The position numbers and the translations under genes were made by a program. Positions 1 through 10,624 of a stretch of 64,000 nucleotides of DNA are shown here, in pieces. The stretch's first letter is position 1. Each line of letters starts with the position of its first letter. Origin of the DNA: Anadara kagoshimensis. Taxonomy: Eukaryota > Mollusca > Bivalvia > Arcoida > Arcidae. The notes below the pieces were generated by a model. It ran no database searches, had not been told where the DNA came from, and worked only from the letters and a program-made list of their open reading frames with translations. The stretch spans positions 52,230,920 to 52,294,919 of the forward strand of contig CM037861.1 in NCBI GenBank assembly GCA_021292105.1, read 5' to 3'.

Positions 1-59
1 TCTTGTTCCGTTTGTGATTTCCTGTTCGTGGTTATACGTCCGGATGCGCTTAGTGTTTA

Positions 60-190
60 CCCTTCTGGAAAACACGATCCCATTCCCTTCATGGTGGATG
101 TTGGCCTTTTCAACTTAATTTGCTAGTTTTCAAAGTTTTTATTTGCATTTGGGATTGTGATTTAAACGTAGACTGTTTGTTTGTGTTTTA
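60..190 (+). repeat. dispersed repeat R1 (TAGCTAGC family) copy
   Basis: Family R1 reads, in one orientation, TAGCTAGCT, a GTGCTTACCCTTCCGGAGC-like segment, CTCACTTCCCT, then AATTTGCCAGTTTTCAAAG and TTTTTACTTTGG. This copy has TAATTTGCTAGTTTTCAAAG and TTTATTTGCATTTGGG. Further copies are listed separately. It resembles a SINE-like tail, but I could not define its ends. Confidence 0.5.
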
Positions 191-289
191 TTAGATTTGT
201 ATACAAAATTTCCAACTACAAATCATTTCAATAAAATCAGTGTGTTAATGTTGAGTTTATTCTGTTGCAAGACAAATTAAATCTGCAAA

Positions 290-473
290 TTAGAACTCAA
301 ACTTATCTATACAGGCGCCATAGGGAACCAGTAAAGTGGTCTTTATTGGCACGTGGCTCTTATATACAGGTTCAAATAACAAGAATAAACAGAAATTGGG
401 CTAAACTTTTACTGGCCTTAAAAAGCAGGTGGTCCTTTTATAGAGGTGGCCTTTAAAGCAGGTTTGACTGTAT
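290..473. mobile_element. MITE family M2 copy (CAGTCAAACCTG ends)
   Basis: Ends in GCAGGTTTGACTGTA and contains the family phrases GGGAACCAGTAAAGTGG, TTACTGGCC and TATAGAGGTGGCC. The left end is diverged. It lies just before the PDZ exon at 581. Confidence 0.6.
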
Positions 474-580
474 ACACTAATAAAACGTCATTAGTATATA
501 GATTTATTACTTCGATATAAACTACACGAATTACGATAAATAATAATGTTCTGATGTATGCTTGTATGGTTCTGTTTCAG

Positions 581-732
581 ATAACCAACAGAAGCATAGC
601 ACATAAGTGTGGCCTTAGAGTCGGAGATGGAATAATACAAATATGCAACACACCTGCTCAATTTCTAAACCACGAACAAGCCAAGATGGAAATTATTAGG
701 AGTGGAAATGAACTAGACTTTCTAGTCCAGAG
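581..732 (+). CDS. PDZ-LIM (Alp/Enigma/Zasp-like) gene 1, exon coding second half of PDZ domain
   Basis: The exon follows a tctgtttcag acceptor in phase 0 and ends in phase 2 before a GTATGT donor. Its 50 full codons contain SIAHKCGLRVGDGIIQI, then HEQAKMEIIRSGN and LDFLVQR. This is the second half of a PDZ domain: the CGLRVGD turn, the alpha-2 helix HEQAKMEIIR and the last beta strand. Its closest known pattern is the N-terminal PDZ of Zasp/PDLIM proteins, which bind alpha-actinin at Z-discs and stress fibres. The GLGF-like half must lie in an exon left of the window. An exon of that kind at 60,698-60,796 also ends in phase 0, so the two parts are compatible. Recognition is from remembered family consensus. 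Confidence 0.88.
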
Positions 733-774
733 GTATGTTTTCTTGAGCGAAACACAGATGATATAAAAAACAAA

Positions 775-905
775 CACAAATTCACGTCCAAATCGCAATC
801 CTAACGCAAAGTTGACAAATTAGCTTAAACACTATTGGTTCCATTAGGGAAGTGAGGCTGGGTGCTCCGGAAGGGTAGGCAACTCCTATTTAGCTAGCTT
901 CACCT
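775..905 (-). repeat. dispersed repeat R1 copy
   Basis: GGGAAGTGAGGCTGGGTGCT, CCGGAAGGGTAGGCA and TAGCTAGCTTCACC, the inverse of the copies at 1,545 and 2,795. It lies just after the PDZ exon. Confidence 0.6.
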
Positions 906-1132
906 GTCATGTTAATAAAACATATTCAAAACGGTCAAAATGAAAACAGCAAAAACAATCGACATTCTGTCGATGCGGTGAATGTTCCTTTCATTCTCAA
1001 TTTTGATTTCCAACTGTCGGATGTAGATGGACAAGAGTTGATTAACCTTCCGAAACACCCGGCCTTTTTTCTTTGTTGAAAGTTTTAGCCAATTTTCAAA
1101 ATATTTTCTTTGTTTTTTTTTTGTTTTTTTTT

Positions 1133-1158
1133 GGGGGGGGGGGGGGGGGGGGGGGGGG
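1133..1158. repeat. poly-G run of 26
   Basis: 26 consecutive G, followed by a G/T-rich stretch to about 1,193. Homopolymer length is uncertain in most sequencing. Confidence 0.9.
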
Positions 1159-1544
1159 TTGGGTGGGGTGGTTGGTTGGGGTTGGGTGGGTTTGTGATTC
1201 GGACATGAACCAATGTGTTTGTTTTTGATTTATTCTGATAACAGAAAACCATATTGATTGGCATCCTGGGGTTCTACCCACAAATGCTCCTTCTGAGCAG
1301 CATATATATGCGTCATCTGTCATTAAGCTAAACTTTCTAACTAGAGGTATGGGTCTATGTATAAGCATTGCAACAAGACTGAAAGAGCACCAGCATACGA
1401 ACACCAGCACAAAATGTGTTGTCTAGAAAAGAATTATATACCTAGAGCCATTGTGCCGTAAAGTTATGGCTCTATATTTGCAAAATTACCCTGTATATAC
1501 AAGACGCCCAATAGTTCCTTGTTTCTTTCATTCTTATTTTTACT

Positions 1545-1710
1545 GGTGTAGCTAGCTAGACAGGAGCTGCTTATAATCTTCCGGGGTACCCGGTTTCACT
1601 TTCTTGGTTCACGCGTTTAACTTAAATTGTCAGCTTTTAAAGTTTTTACTTTGGCATTGGGGATTTTGATTTGGACATTGACTTGTATGTTGTTTTTGAT
1701 ACATAATTGG
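1545..1710 (+). repeat. dispersed repeat R1 copy
   Basis: GGTGTAGCTAGCTAGACAGG to AAATTGTCAGCTTTTAAAG and TTTTTACTTTGGCATTGGGG. Confidence 0.55.
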
Positions 1711-2314
1711 CTCTGCACAACAACACCCAAAAACACAGAACTAAGGCGGTACCATACAGAGCACCTGTTATAATATCCACTGTTCAATGATCAATGCCAA
1801 ATGTTTATATAGTACGTTAGAGTTAATCTAGTGCCAGTAAATAGATTCTCTCTGAGAACAACCAAACTTGCTATCCTGATTGATATTATAGACCGAATTA
1901 TCTTTCCTAACGATGGTAAGGCATTGTTTGACATTGCTATCATGTACGGTTTTAGCAATATCAAAAATGTCCTGCAATCGTAAGTGCAGATAATTCGGCC
2001 CAGATTGATATGAGTATTTGTACCTGAAAATTCTGTATATCTTCAAGTTCTAAGAGTCTCATATTTACTGCAATTTACGATAATTTAAATTGGCCATGAA
2101 TCAATTAGCCAATAACCCACAAATTAAGTATACACACATATACCAATATAAGTATGGGTCTTCTTCTGAAGAATCCGGATTCAGCAAGTTATTCCTGTAT
2201 CGACACATGGCTTATATCAAACATAATAACAACCTGACATCATACATTTCAACATCAATCTTTCTTTGCCAGCATGATCAGTCATTTTTGTATAAATAAA
2301 CCTGATGTTTTATT

Positions 2315-2392
<78 letters not shown>
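2315..2392. repeat. (TG)n(AG)n microsatellite
   Basis: About 40 bp of TG followed by about 38 bp of AG, in a PDZ-LIM gene 1 intron. Confidence 0.95.
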
Positions 2393-2394
<2 letters not shown>

Positions 2395-2794
2395 TGTAGA
2401 CCAAAATACAAACACAACTATAGTTTAATTAAAACAAAAGGTTCTAGAAAAAAGGTTGAAAAAGACTGGATTCACCAGAACCATGCAAATAAATATACAA
2501 AAACAAAGAATCGTGCTATCCCCTGGTTTATTGGATCTGTTTATATAGTCGGTCATCATGGGAATTTGCAATTTTACAATTAACAACTTAAAGAAGCCTT
2601 GCTTTTCAAGTAAAGCAGACTCCAATTGCAAGGATTGATTACAGAAGTTCGTGAAAAAATCAGACGAATCTTTTGACAGATGGGTCATTTGTGATAGTAT
2701 AAATATAGACAAAATATAGTATACAGTGATTAAAAACCTACGAAATTTGTCCAAACTTTATTTTTTTTATTTGAGCATATTATGTCCTATTATA

Positions 2795-2920
2795 TATAGG
2801 TGCTTATTCTTCTTAGCACTCGGTCTCACTTCCCTTTTTGGCTTAATTTGCCAGCTTTAATGTTTTTACTTTGCTTTTGGGTTTGGGTTTGGACATGGAT
2901 TGGTATGTTTGTCTTTGGAC
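2795..2920 (+). repeat. dispersed repeat R1 copy
   Basis: CGGTCTCACTTCCCTTTTTG, then TTAATTTGCCAGCTTTAATG and TTTTTACTTTGC. It lies about 90 bp before the second PDZ-LIM gene 1 exon. Confidence 0.5.
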
Positions 2921-3007
2921 TATATCATTATTCATTGAAACACCTATATATCTTTCCCCGGTATTTATATTGCCTATACTGTAGTATTGATCATTTTTAT
3001 ATTCCAG

Positions 3008-3168
3008 GAACGCAGTGGACCTGGGTCAGTGTCAGGTAGATGGTCCAACCCCAAAGTCACAAGTGTCAGAGGAACCCTCCATGTACAAAGGTTATACAAA
3101 TCCAAATGTCCAATCCAGATCATTTAAAATTTTACAAGAATCTTTGAATTATTCAGAAGCACCTGCTG
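3008..3168 (+). CDS. PDZ-LIM gene 1, exon with Zasp-motif-like segment
   Basis: The exon starts in phase 2, completing the split Arg left by the PDZ exon, and ends in phase 1 before a GTAAGT donor. It encodes 53 full codons. The stretch MYKGYTNPNVQ followed by SRSFKILQESLNYSE resembles the short internal Zasp-like motif of Alp/Enigma proteins, which usually lies between the PDZ and the LIM domains and helps bind alpha-actinin. The phase match with the exon at 581-732 supports joining them. The intron between the two (733-3,007) contains two TAGCTAGC-family repeat copies and a TG/AG microsatellite. Confidence 0.8.
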
Positions 3169-3365
3169 GTAAGTGAACAACATATATAACAGGTAATGGT
3201 GAACATTCTGGATGTTTTTGTATTTTGTCGAAAACACTTATGTAAACCATTCTGTAAACAATGTAATGTAAAAATTAACACTGATCACATGGCAACACAT
3301 ATGGATAATGCTTCGCCCTTCATTGAATTTGGAACGCGCCACACTATCTTGCATTACCTCTGGAA

Positions 3366-5303
3366 AGAGGCCATGTGAGCTTATGGCATGGCGAGGCGTG
3401 CGTCCGTGCGTGCGTGCGTCCGTCCGTGCGCGCGTCAGTAAACTTTAATCTTCTCCTCCGAAACTGCTGGACCAACTGAAACCAAATTTGCCATGGAAGG
3501 TCCTTGACAGAGTCTAACTATAGTTTGTTCAAATCATGGCGATCAAATATCCAAGATGGCCGCTGTTACTAAAAATAGACAAAACCTAAAAAAATCTTCT
3601 TCTGTTGAACCACTCATTGGAGGCAAAAACTGATGTGACATTTGGATTCTACATAGTCTAAACCTTTAAGTTTGTTCATTTCATGAAATTTGGTTTAAAA
3701 ATAGGTTACGCGTTTTTGCGTTTAATTTTGAAAAAAATCGTAAAATATTTTTATATTGTTATAACTTGACTATATCACCAGATAATGACATGGGGTTTTC
3801 AGTTTTGACATATTCTTGTAATTACCTTCAAAATGGTGTCAAGGTCAATTATGAAGGTCATGACCTAATTTTTTACTTTTCTAATATTATTTATTATCTC
3901 GAAAACTATAAACTTTTTGTATAGGCATGTATATTGGAATATTGTTGGTATTAATGTAACGATCATTTTGATATATAGATTAAGGTCATTGGTTCAAAGG
4001 TCAAGGTCACAGATGCGAAAGAATACTGAAATGGTTCATTATCTTATAAACTATGAACTTTTTGTATAGGCATGTATATTAGAATGTTGTAGGTATTGAT
4101 ACAACGATCATTTTGATGTATAGAAAAAGGTCATGGGTCCAAAGGTCAAGGTCACAGTAGCAAAACAATACCAAAATCATTAATTATCTCGAAAACTAAA
4201 CTTTTTGTATAGGCATGTATATTGGAATGTTGTTGGTTTGGATGTAACGATCATTTTGATATATAGATTAAGGTCATTGGTTCAAAGGTCAAGGTCACAG
4301 ATGCGAAAGAAAACTTAAATGGTTCATTATCTTGAAAACTATAAACTTTTTGTATAAGAATATATATGAGAATGTTGTAGGTATCGATACAACGATCATT
4401 TTGATGTATAGAAAAAGGTCATGGGTCAAAAGGTCAAGGTCACGGTTGCAAAACAACACCAAAAAGGTTCATTATCTCGAAAACTATGAACTTTTTGTAT
4501 AGGCATGTATATTGGAATATTGTTAGTATTGATGTAACGATCATTTTGATATATAGATTAAGGTCATTGGTTCAAAGGTCAAGGTCACAGATGCGAAAGA
4601 ATACTGAAAAGGTTCATTATCTTGAAAACTATGAACTTTTTGTATAGGCATGTATATTAGAATATTGTAGGTATTGATACAACGATAACTTTGATGTATA
4701 GAAAAAGATCATGGGTCTAAAGGTCAAGGTCACAGTAGCAAATCAATACCAAAATGGTTCATTATCTTGAAAACTATAAACTTTTTGTATAGGCATGTAT
4801 ATTGGAATATTGTAAGTATTGATGTAACGTTCATTTTGATATATAGATTAAGGTCATTGGTTCAAAGGTCAAGGTCACAGATGCGAAAGAATACTGAAAT
4901 GGTTCATTATCTTGAAAACTATGAACTTTTTGTATAGGCATGTATATTAGAATGTTGTAGGTATTGATACAATGATCATTTTGATGTATAGAAAAAGGTC
5001 ATGGGTCAAAAGGTCAAGGTCACGGTTGCAAAACAATACCAAAAAGGTTCATTATCTCGAAAACTATGAACTTTTTGTATAGGCATGTATATTAGAATAT
5101 TGTTGGTATTGATTCAATGATCATTTTAATATATAGATTATGGTCATTGGTTCGAAGGTCAAGGTCACAGATGCGAGTAGCAAGTTTCATAAATATCTAA
5201 ATATCCACATAAGAGTTATTGCTCCTTAAATGTAGTATTTATTGTGTTTTTGTGCTGTAAACGGCCCAGGTGAGCGGTACAGGCCCTATTGGGCCTCTTG
5301 TTT
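3366..5303 (-). mobile_element. AGGTCA-array element copy 1
   Basis: This non-coding element has palindrome-rich ends (one contains AGGCCCTATTGGGCCT next to CAGGTGAGC) and a core of about nine ~145-bp tandem units. Each unit contains AAAGGTCAAGGTCA. Two unit types alternate: one with gatatatagattaagg, the other with gatgtatagaaaaagg, giving a dimer of about 290 bp. The architecture (unique flanks, palindromic ends, tandem core) resembles the bivalve pearl/HINE class of Helentron-associated elements, which is inference. It lies in an intron of PDZ-LIM gene 1. It is inverted relative to copy 2, which I take as the + reference. Confidence 0.75.
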
Positions 5304-5512
5304 AATTTATTTGACTATATTTTAAGAATTCTACAGGTTCCTTATTCAATAAACCTGCATAAATAAAGATATGTTAAATTATATTTGGATTTCACACTGA
5401 TGGGTGCAGCTAGCTAAACAAGAGATGAACCCTCCCAGAGAACACAACATACAACTAAAACCAGCAAGTCTGCTAAATCAGCTTACAACACAATCCAAGT
5501 AAACACTGAGTC

Positions 5513-5678
5513 AAACCTGTCTTAAAGGTCACCTCTATATAAGGGTCACCTGCAGCTTATAAAGGTCATTAGAATTGTATCCAAATTGTTCTTTGTTCAT
5601 ATTATTTGGACCTGTATATAAAGGCCACCTGTCCATAAAGACCACTTTTACTTTTTTTATAGACAAGTTTGACTGTAC
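5513..5678. mobile_element. MITE family M2 copy
   Basis: Inverted ends AGTCAAACCTGTCTTAAAGG and ACAAGTTTGACTGTAC enclose AGGTCACC and GGACCTGTATATAAAGGCC. It lies in a PDZ-LIM gene 1 intron. Confidence 0.65.
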
Positions 5679-6039
5679 TCTTCTTTTGTCAAATTTTGAT
5701 TTTGACAGGTGTCAAAAAGACTTCAGACAGGAGTCTGGTATAAGATTCTAAGATCCAAGATTCTTTTGAAGTATTATGTGTGATTATTGGATTAGGAATG
5801 TCGTGTCTTTTGTGGTGTTGTAAATCAATCCATAAAGCTTATTTAATTAGGTAAAGATGTATTTAAAAAGCTGTGGAAATTCCTGGTCGATTTGTAATAC
5901 AATTGTTGGCTGGTGATTATATATGGGACATGTCCTAGAATGTACTTAGCTTGACGCTGAGAAGGGTATGGGTGTACTTTAAAATATTGTTATGAGATAG
6001 AGATTGAAAGTCATTTTGATCCCGAAACGCATTTGGAAT

Positions 6040-6180
6040 ATATCAAAAACAAACATACTGGTCCAAACCACAGTACCAAAAGCAAAAATATTGAAAACTG
6101 GTAAATTAAGGTAAACATGTGAACTTCAACCAGGGAAGTGAGGCTGGTGCTCCAAAAGAAGGGTAAGCACCACAACGTTT
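6040..6180 (-). repeat. dispersed repeat R1 copy
   Basis: AATATTGAAAACTGGTAAAT, then GGGAAGTGAGGCTGGTGCTC and AAGGGTAAGCACC. Confidence 0.55.
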
Positions 6181-6435
6181 TCCTGGCGTTATTTGATTCA
6201 CACTGGATAAGCATAATACAGTAAATAAGCATAATTATCTCTAGTTTCATGTACAGTAAAAGTTCTGGAACATTATGAAGTAACTTGGAAATGCAATACA
6301 GTTACGTGGAGATTAAAGCACATCATATTAAAGGTTACCAGTTAAGACAAATAGCTGGGCTTTACAAAGGATATACCGTATAATAGTTATCTGCAAATTT
6401 GTCAATGAAATAGAAATGTGTATTTTTTCTTTCAG

Positions 6436-6557
6436 TTTCTGTGCCTTCATATATATACTACATACATCCAAGACCCTATCAGTATGTGCCAAAAGTTTTT
6501 AAAAAGGATCAAAAAGGTTTCTGTCATACTAGTTTTTACCACCTCAGTTGTCAATAA
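6436..6557 (+). CDS. PDZ-LIM gene 1, probable terminal exon without LIM domain
   Basis: A strong acceptor (tattttttctttcag) is followed by a reading frame that continues the phase-1 end of the preceding exon. It encodes Val then SVPSYIYYIHPRPYQYVPK and a basic stretch, ending at TAA (6,555-6,557). A possible AATAAA signal lies at 6,711-6,716. The reading frame fits, but the peptide matches no domain I know. If real, it makes a short PDZ plus Zasp-motif isoform. Alternatively a GTATGT donor at 6,482 would let the transcript continue to other exons. I found no LIM-type CxxC pattern on this strand up to 13.6 kb. Confidence 0.45.
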
Positions 6558-6710
6558 TAGGCTTGTTTAGTTTTATTTTCCTATTTAAAAATTACATTAT
6601 ATTATGTACATATTTTTTTTATATTTACAGTATATTTATTTTTTTAAAAACAGAAATGGCCAACAGATGATGCTACTTGCATAATATGTACATATTTTTT
6701 ATATTTACAG

Positions 6711-6716
6711 AATAAA
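6711..6716 (+). terminator. candidate polyadenylation signal of PDZ-LIM gene 1
   Basis: AATAAA lies 154 nt after the TAA of the candidate last exon. It is a single hexamer in AT-rich DNA, so the support is only positional. Confidence 0.25.
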
Positions 6717-7360
6717 TATTTTTGAAAACAGAAATGGCCAGCAGACAATGCCAAAAATTTATACAAAGAAACATGTGACATCAAGGTAGAATACGATTTA
6801 ATCGAACTATCTTTTTGGTTGTCCTTCATCCATTCTCATCACAGGCTGAAACTCCAGGGGCAGTTTTTATGGCTGTTGAAAAATAGGAACTCTGCAGTAG
6901 TCAATTTACACGAAAAGGGAGATAATAGTATAACAAAGAATAAAATACAAGTGTGAGTGTATGTGTGAGTGAGTGTGTTAAGATGTTGAATGTTGTATTT
7001 CTTTAACAAAATTACTGGTTTTTGTGAATTATGCTCCTCCTTGGTCTGGTTGATACTATGTTTTCTTTTTCCAGCGGTTTTAATATGTTTTATGTTGAAA
7101 ATTGAAAATTTGTTGAACCTAAAATATTTCTGTATCCAAATCCAAGAGCACTGCCATGAAGTTTCTTATCATGACTCTTGTATATCTATATATATAAAAT
7201 CAGTGATACCAAAGTTTGTTAAGGAAGCTGTGATAAAAAGATGATACATAAAATCAAAAGTCCATAAATGCTGATACAATGGAGTTCTTCTAGAATGTAG
7301 TTATACACTAGTATCTAAACAGAGTGCTACATGGTGAATATTTGAATACTGCAATATACA

Positions 7361-8048
7361 CAATTACAATTAGTGCTTTATAATTTACAATCATGAAGTG
7401 CCTTACAATTTACAATCATGAAGTGCCTTATAAATTACAGTCAGTGCTTTATAATTTACAATCATGAAGTGCCTTACAATTTACAATCATGAAGTGCCTT
7501 ATAAATTACAGTCAGTGCTTTATAATTTACAATCATGAAGTGCCGTATAATTTACAATCATGAAGTGCCTTATAAATTACAGTCAGTGCTTTATAATTTA
7601 CAATCATGAAGTGCCTTATAATTTACAATCATGAAGTGCCTTATAAATTACAGTCAGTGCTTTATAATTTACAATCATGAAGTGCCGTATAATTTACAAT
7701 CATGAAGTGCCTTATAAATTACAATTGGTGCTTTATGATTTACAATCATGAAGTGCCTTATAATTTATAATCATGAAGTGCCTTATAAATTACAATTGGT
7801 GCTTTATGATTTACAATCATGAAGTGCCTTATAATTTATAATCATGAAGTGCCTTATAAATTACAGTCAGTGCTTTATAATTTACAATCATGAAGTGCCT
7901 TATAATTTATAATCATGAAGTGCCTTATAAATTACAATTGGTGCTTTATGATTTACAATCATGAAGTGCCTTATAATTTATAATCATGAAGTGCCTTATA
8001 AATTAGTCAGTGCTTTATAATTTACAATCATGAAGTGCCTTATAAATA
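7361..8048. repeat. ~71-bp composite minisatellite
   Basis: About nine copies of a three-part unit: two near-identical 25-bp parts (TATAATTTACAATCATGAAG plus TGCCT) and a 21-bp part (TATAAATTACAGTCAGTGCTT). The array shows a higher-order pattern with variants such as ATTGGTGC in later copies. Non-coding. It follows the candidate end of PDZ-LIM gene 1. Confidence 0.85.
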
Positions 8049-8099
8049 TGTTTCTTGATACTTGGCTCTGTATTGTTTCACATGTACGCATACCATTTA

Positions 8100-8308
8100 C
8101 AGTGCAGACCTGTCGAAAGTTTAACACTCTATAAACAAATAAGTCCCAAATTGAGTTTATCTCGGCCATTCATTAGCTATATTTCTGCAGCTGCTGTCTA
8201 TTTTGGGCAACTTTCAAATCTCTATCTATCCATATGGTAACCACTCGGTAACAGAATTTTGACTATTTTTCGTTAGCCCAATGCTAAACTTTCGACAGGT
8301 CTGTACTG
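8100..8308. mobile_element. MITE family M1, complete copy with TA duplication
   Basis: The 209-bp element starts CAGTGCAGACCTGTCGAAAG and ends with the near-exact inverse (CTTTCGACAGGTCTGTACTG), flanked by TA on both sides. CAGT ends and a TA target are typical of mariner/Tc1-like non-autonomous elements. No coding capacity. Confidence 0.8.
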
Positions 8309-9212
8309 TATCTTTAGATCAAGTCTGTACTGATATTTTTAAGTTATGATTATAGTTACATCTAGTTAATTCAGTATTGGTTGACTGTGATGTTATTATT
8401 TATGAGATAGTCTTCTTCGTTAATATGCAATATATATGTTTAATTTAAAAGTTATAATATATATAAGGTTTTTGGTGTATTATTTCTTACCTCTGATGTT
8501 ATGATTCCATTTGTGTTGTGTTTATTATTATTATTATATATTTGTAATTGTCAAACATTGGAAAGTTTAAATAGTAATTATGTAGAAATAAATGACTATG
8601 AAAATGTATTTCATGTGTAATTCAGATTTATTTTTGTACAGCGTTTCACGATAGTGAACGCGTACTTTGCTATAGCTTTCTTCCAAGATATCGGGCTTCT
8701 TTGCTATGAAATAATAAGATATGAGTACACATGGAAATAGTGCGCCTGGTAAATGAGCGTAAAAGAAATATATCTGTTTTATCGTGAGATATGTATTCTG
8801 AGACGGGTAATGCATTTGGTTGCATATGCATATTTTGGAATAAATTTTCGGAATACATTTCGGAATCTAGTAAAATATTGCGACGGGATGCATCCAATAA
8901 TTTCTGCAATTTGGCGAACTGATCTCGTGTTTACAATAAAAAGTAGTCCAAGAAGTTTGCGTCCTACGATGTAAAATCATAACTTTTTATGAAATAAACA
9001 GCAATGGCAGGTTGATTTAATTAATTATTCATGAAATCTACGGCAATTTAAACTTATTTTGAAGGGTATGATAACGTATTTTGATGTTGAGGCAATTGTG
9101 TCATATTTTAAAACTGTTTATCGATTAGATTTCACTTTCGTGAAAGGGAGATAATTCGTAGTGTTGTGTGCAAATGACCACATGTGGATTTTAAATACTT
9201 CACCATTAACAT

Positions 9213-9315
9213 TAGCCCGAGATTCCTCTGGCCCGAAATTTTTTTTTTTTTTATCAATTCCGAAATTGATAAAAAAAAAAAAAAAAAAAATTCGGGCCAG
9301 AGGAATCTCGGGCTA
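9213..9315. mobile_element. 103-bp near-perfect palindrome (hairpin MITE)
   Basis: TAGCCCGAGATTCCTCTGGC continues as CCGAA and is exactly mirrored at 9,291-9,315. A T tract and an A tract inside also pair, and a short ATCAATT/AATTGAT centre closes the hairpin. TA at each end may be a target duplication. Confidence 0.75.
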
Positions 9316-9616
9316 CATTAACATGAAACAGGAATATTGTGAGTGATAATCAGCAGTTTATTAAAACCCAGATTTAACAGCAAATGATCAAGTTACATAC
9401 AACCGCTAGAATGTACCCCCTCATAGCGACGGTAGGGTCTGCAAAACTCTACTGTCTTTCTCTCTATCCGAAATGACAAAACGATCGGGTACGACTTTAT
9501 TAAATTTTAATTACTGATTGTCTCTTTCATATATTTATGAAATTATTATTTTCTACCATTTAATTTAGCAATACATGGTTTGGTACATTGTTTCCTTTTC
9601 AAAAAAACATCCGTCG

Positions 9617-9673
<57 letters not shown>
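9617..9673. repeat. poly-C run of 57
   Basis: 57 consecutive C. It creates poly-proline ORFs in three frames that are not genes. A run this long is prone to assembly length error. Confidence 0.9.
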
Positions 9674-9674
<1 letters not shown>

Positions 9675-9864
9675 AATTTTCGGTTATATTCTGTTTTGCC
9701 ACAACACCATTTTCCCAACTACGCCGTACAACAGCACGGCAGTGCTATGTTTGTCTTTTTGACATTGCAGGCATTGTGGTTAGTGGCCGTCATCTGAATT
9801 TGTTCAATATACATGTCGTGTGTAAATTTCTTGTTAAATAATCTCATGCGAATGTAAATTAATC

Positions 9865-10022
9865 AAAACAAACATAACAATCCGTTCAAATTACAATCCC
9901 AAAGCAAGGTAAAAATTTTGAAAATCGTAAATTAAGTTGAACAAATGAACTTTCACAAGGAAAGTGAGGTCAGTTGCTCCGGAAGGATAAGCACCTCAAG
10001 TTTAGCTAGCTACACCCACCAC
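9865..10022 (-). repeat. dispersed repeat R1 copy
   Basis: AAGCAAGGTAAAAATTTTG, then GAAAGTGAGGTCAGTTGCTC, CGGAAGGATAAGCACC and TAGCTAGCTACACCCACC. This is the best preserved copy. Confidence 0.6.
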
Positions 10023-10449
10023 ATGTAAAATCAGAACATGGAACTATGGGACATCAAATATATCCAGGACAATTTTGGATAAAGAAACATCATACTGTCA
10101 ACAATATTGTGATGACAGCCATAAAACTTTCTGAGGACCTTGATAAGCCTCGGTTTGCACCAGATTCAATTAAATGAGATGGCTTTCCATTCAACAGGGC
10201 TATGGAACTCTAGATATTATTGACAGATATATGATGTCCTGCTCATTGAAGGTTTTGCACCAACTGAATGATGTTTATACCTGATCAAGTTTATTTTACT
10301 CGTTTTGCTGCAGTCAGTTTTAGAATGATGGAATAATTGATTTTATTGAATGAGTCCAGTCAAGACTGCCAAAACATAATCTGAAGGACACTGACTTTCA
10401 TTTCTAAATTCTGAGTAAGCAAGAAAAGTCATTAACTTTTTTTTCAAGT

Positions 10450-10535
10450 TTTGGTCAAACCTGACCCGTGTTCAAACCCAAAACCTCCCTTATATGAAGA
10501 GAGTGCTCTTTCAACTGAGCTACTTTGGTAGAATG
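10450..10535 (-). repeat. tRNA-like SINE head
   Basis: On the minus strand AGTAGCTCAGTTGAAAGAGC matches a tRNA A box and GGGTTTGAACACGGG a B box about 40 nt later, as in a tRNA-derived SINE. An acceptor stem is not evident, so it is not called a tRNA gene. Confidence 0.5.
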
Positions 10536-10624
10536 ATGGAGAAATCTGAAGTACCAAAAATAACTACAGAAATTTGACAAACACCCTTACAGTGTAAATC
10601 AAACCTCGACAGTAAGAGACTGAG

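Noticed and set aside
3196..3378. 60-codon ORF with FCRKHLCKPFCKQC, suggestive of a zinc finger or LIM piece
   Set aside because: Cysteine spacing does not fit LIM or another zinc motif, it has no acceptor in phase, and it runs into the array element at its end.
9575..9841. Proline-rich ORFs in three + frames
   Set aside because: They are created by the 57-base poly-C run; all frames give poly-proline and there is no domain or gene context.
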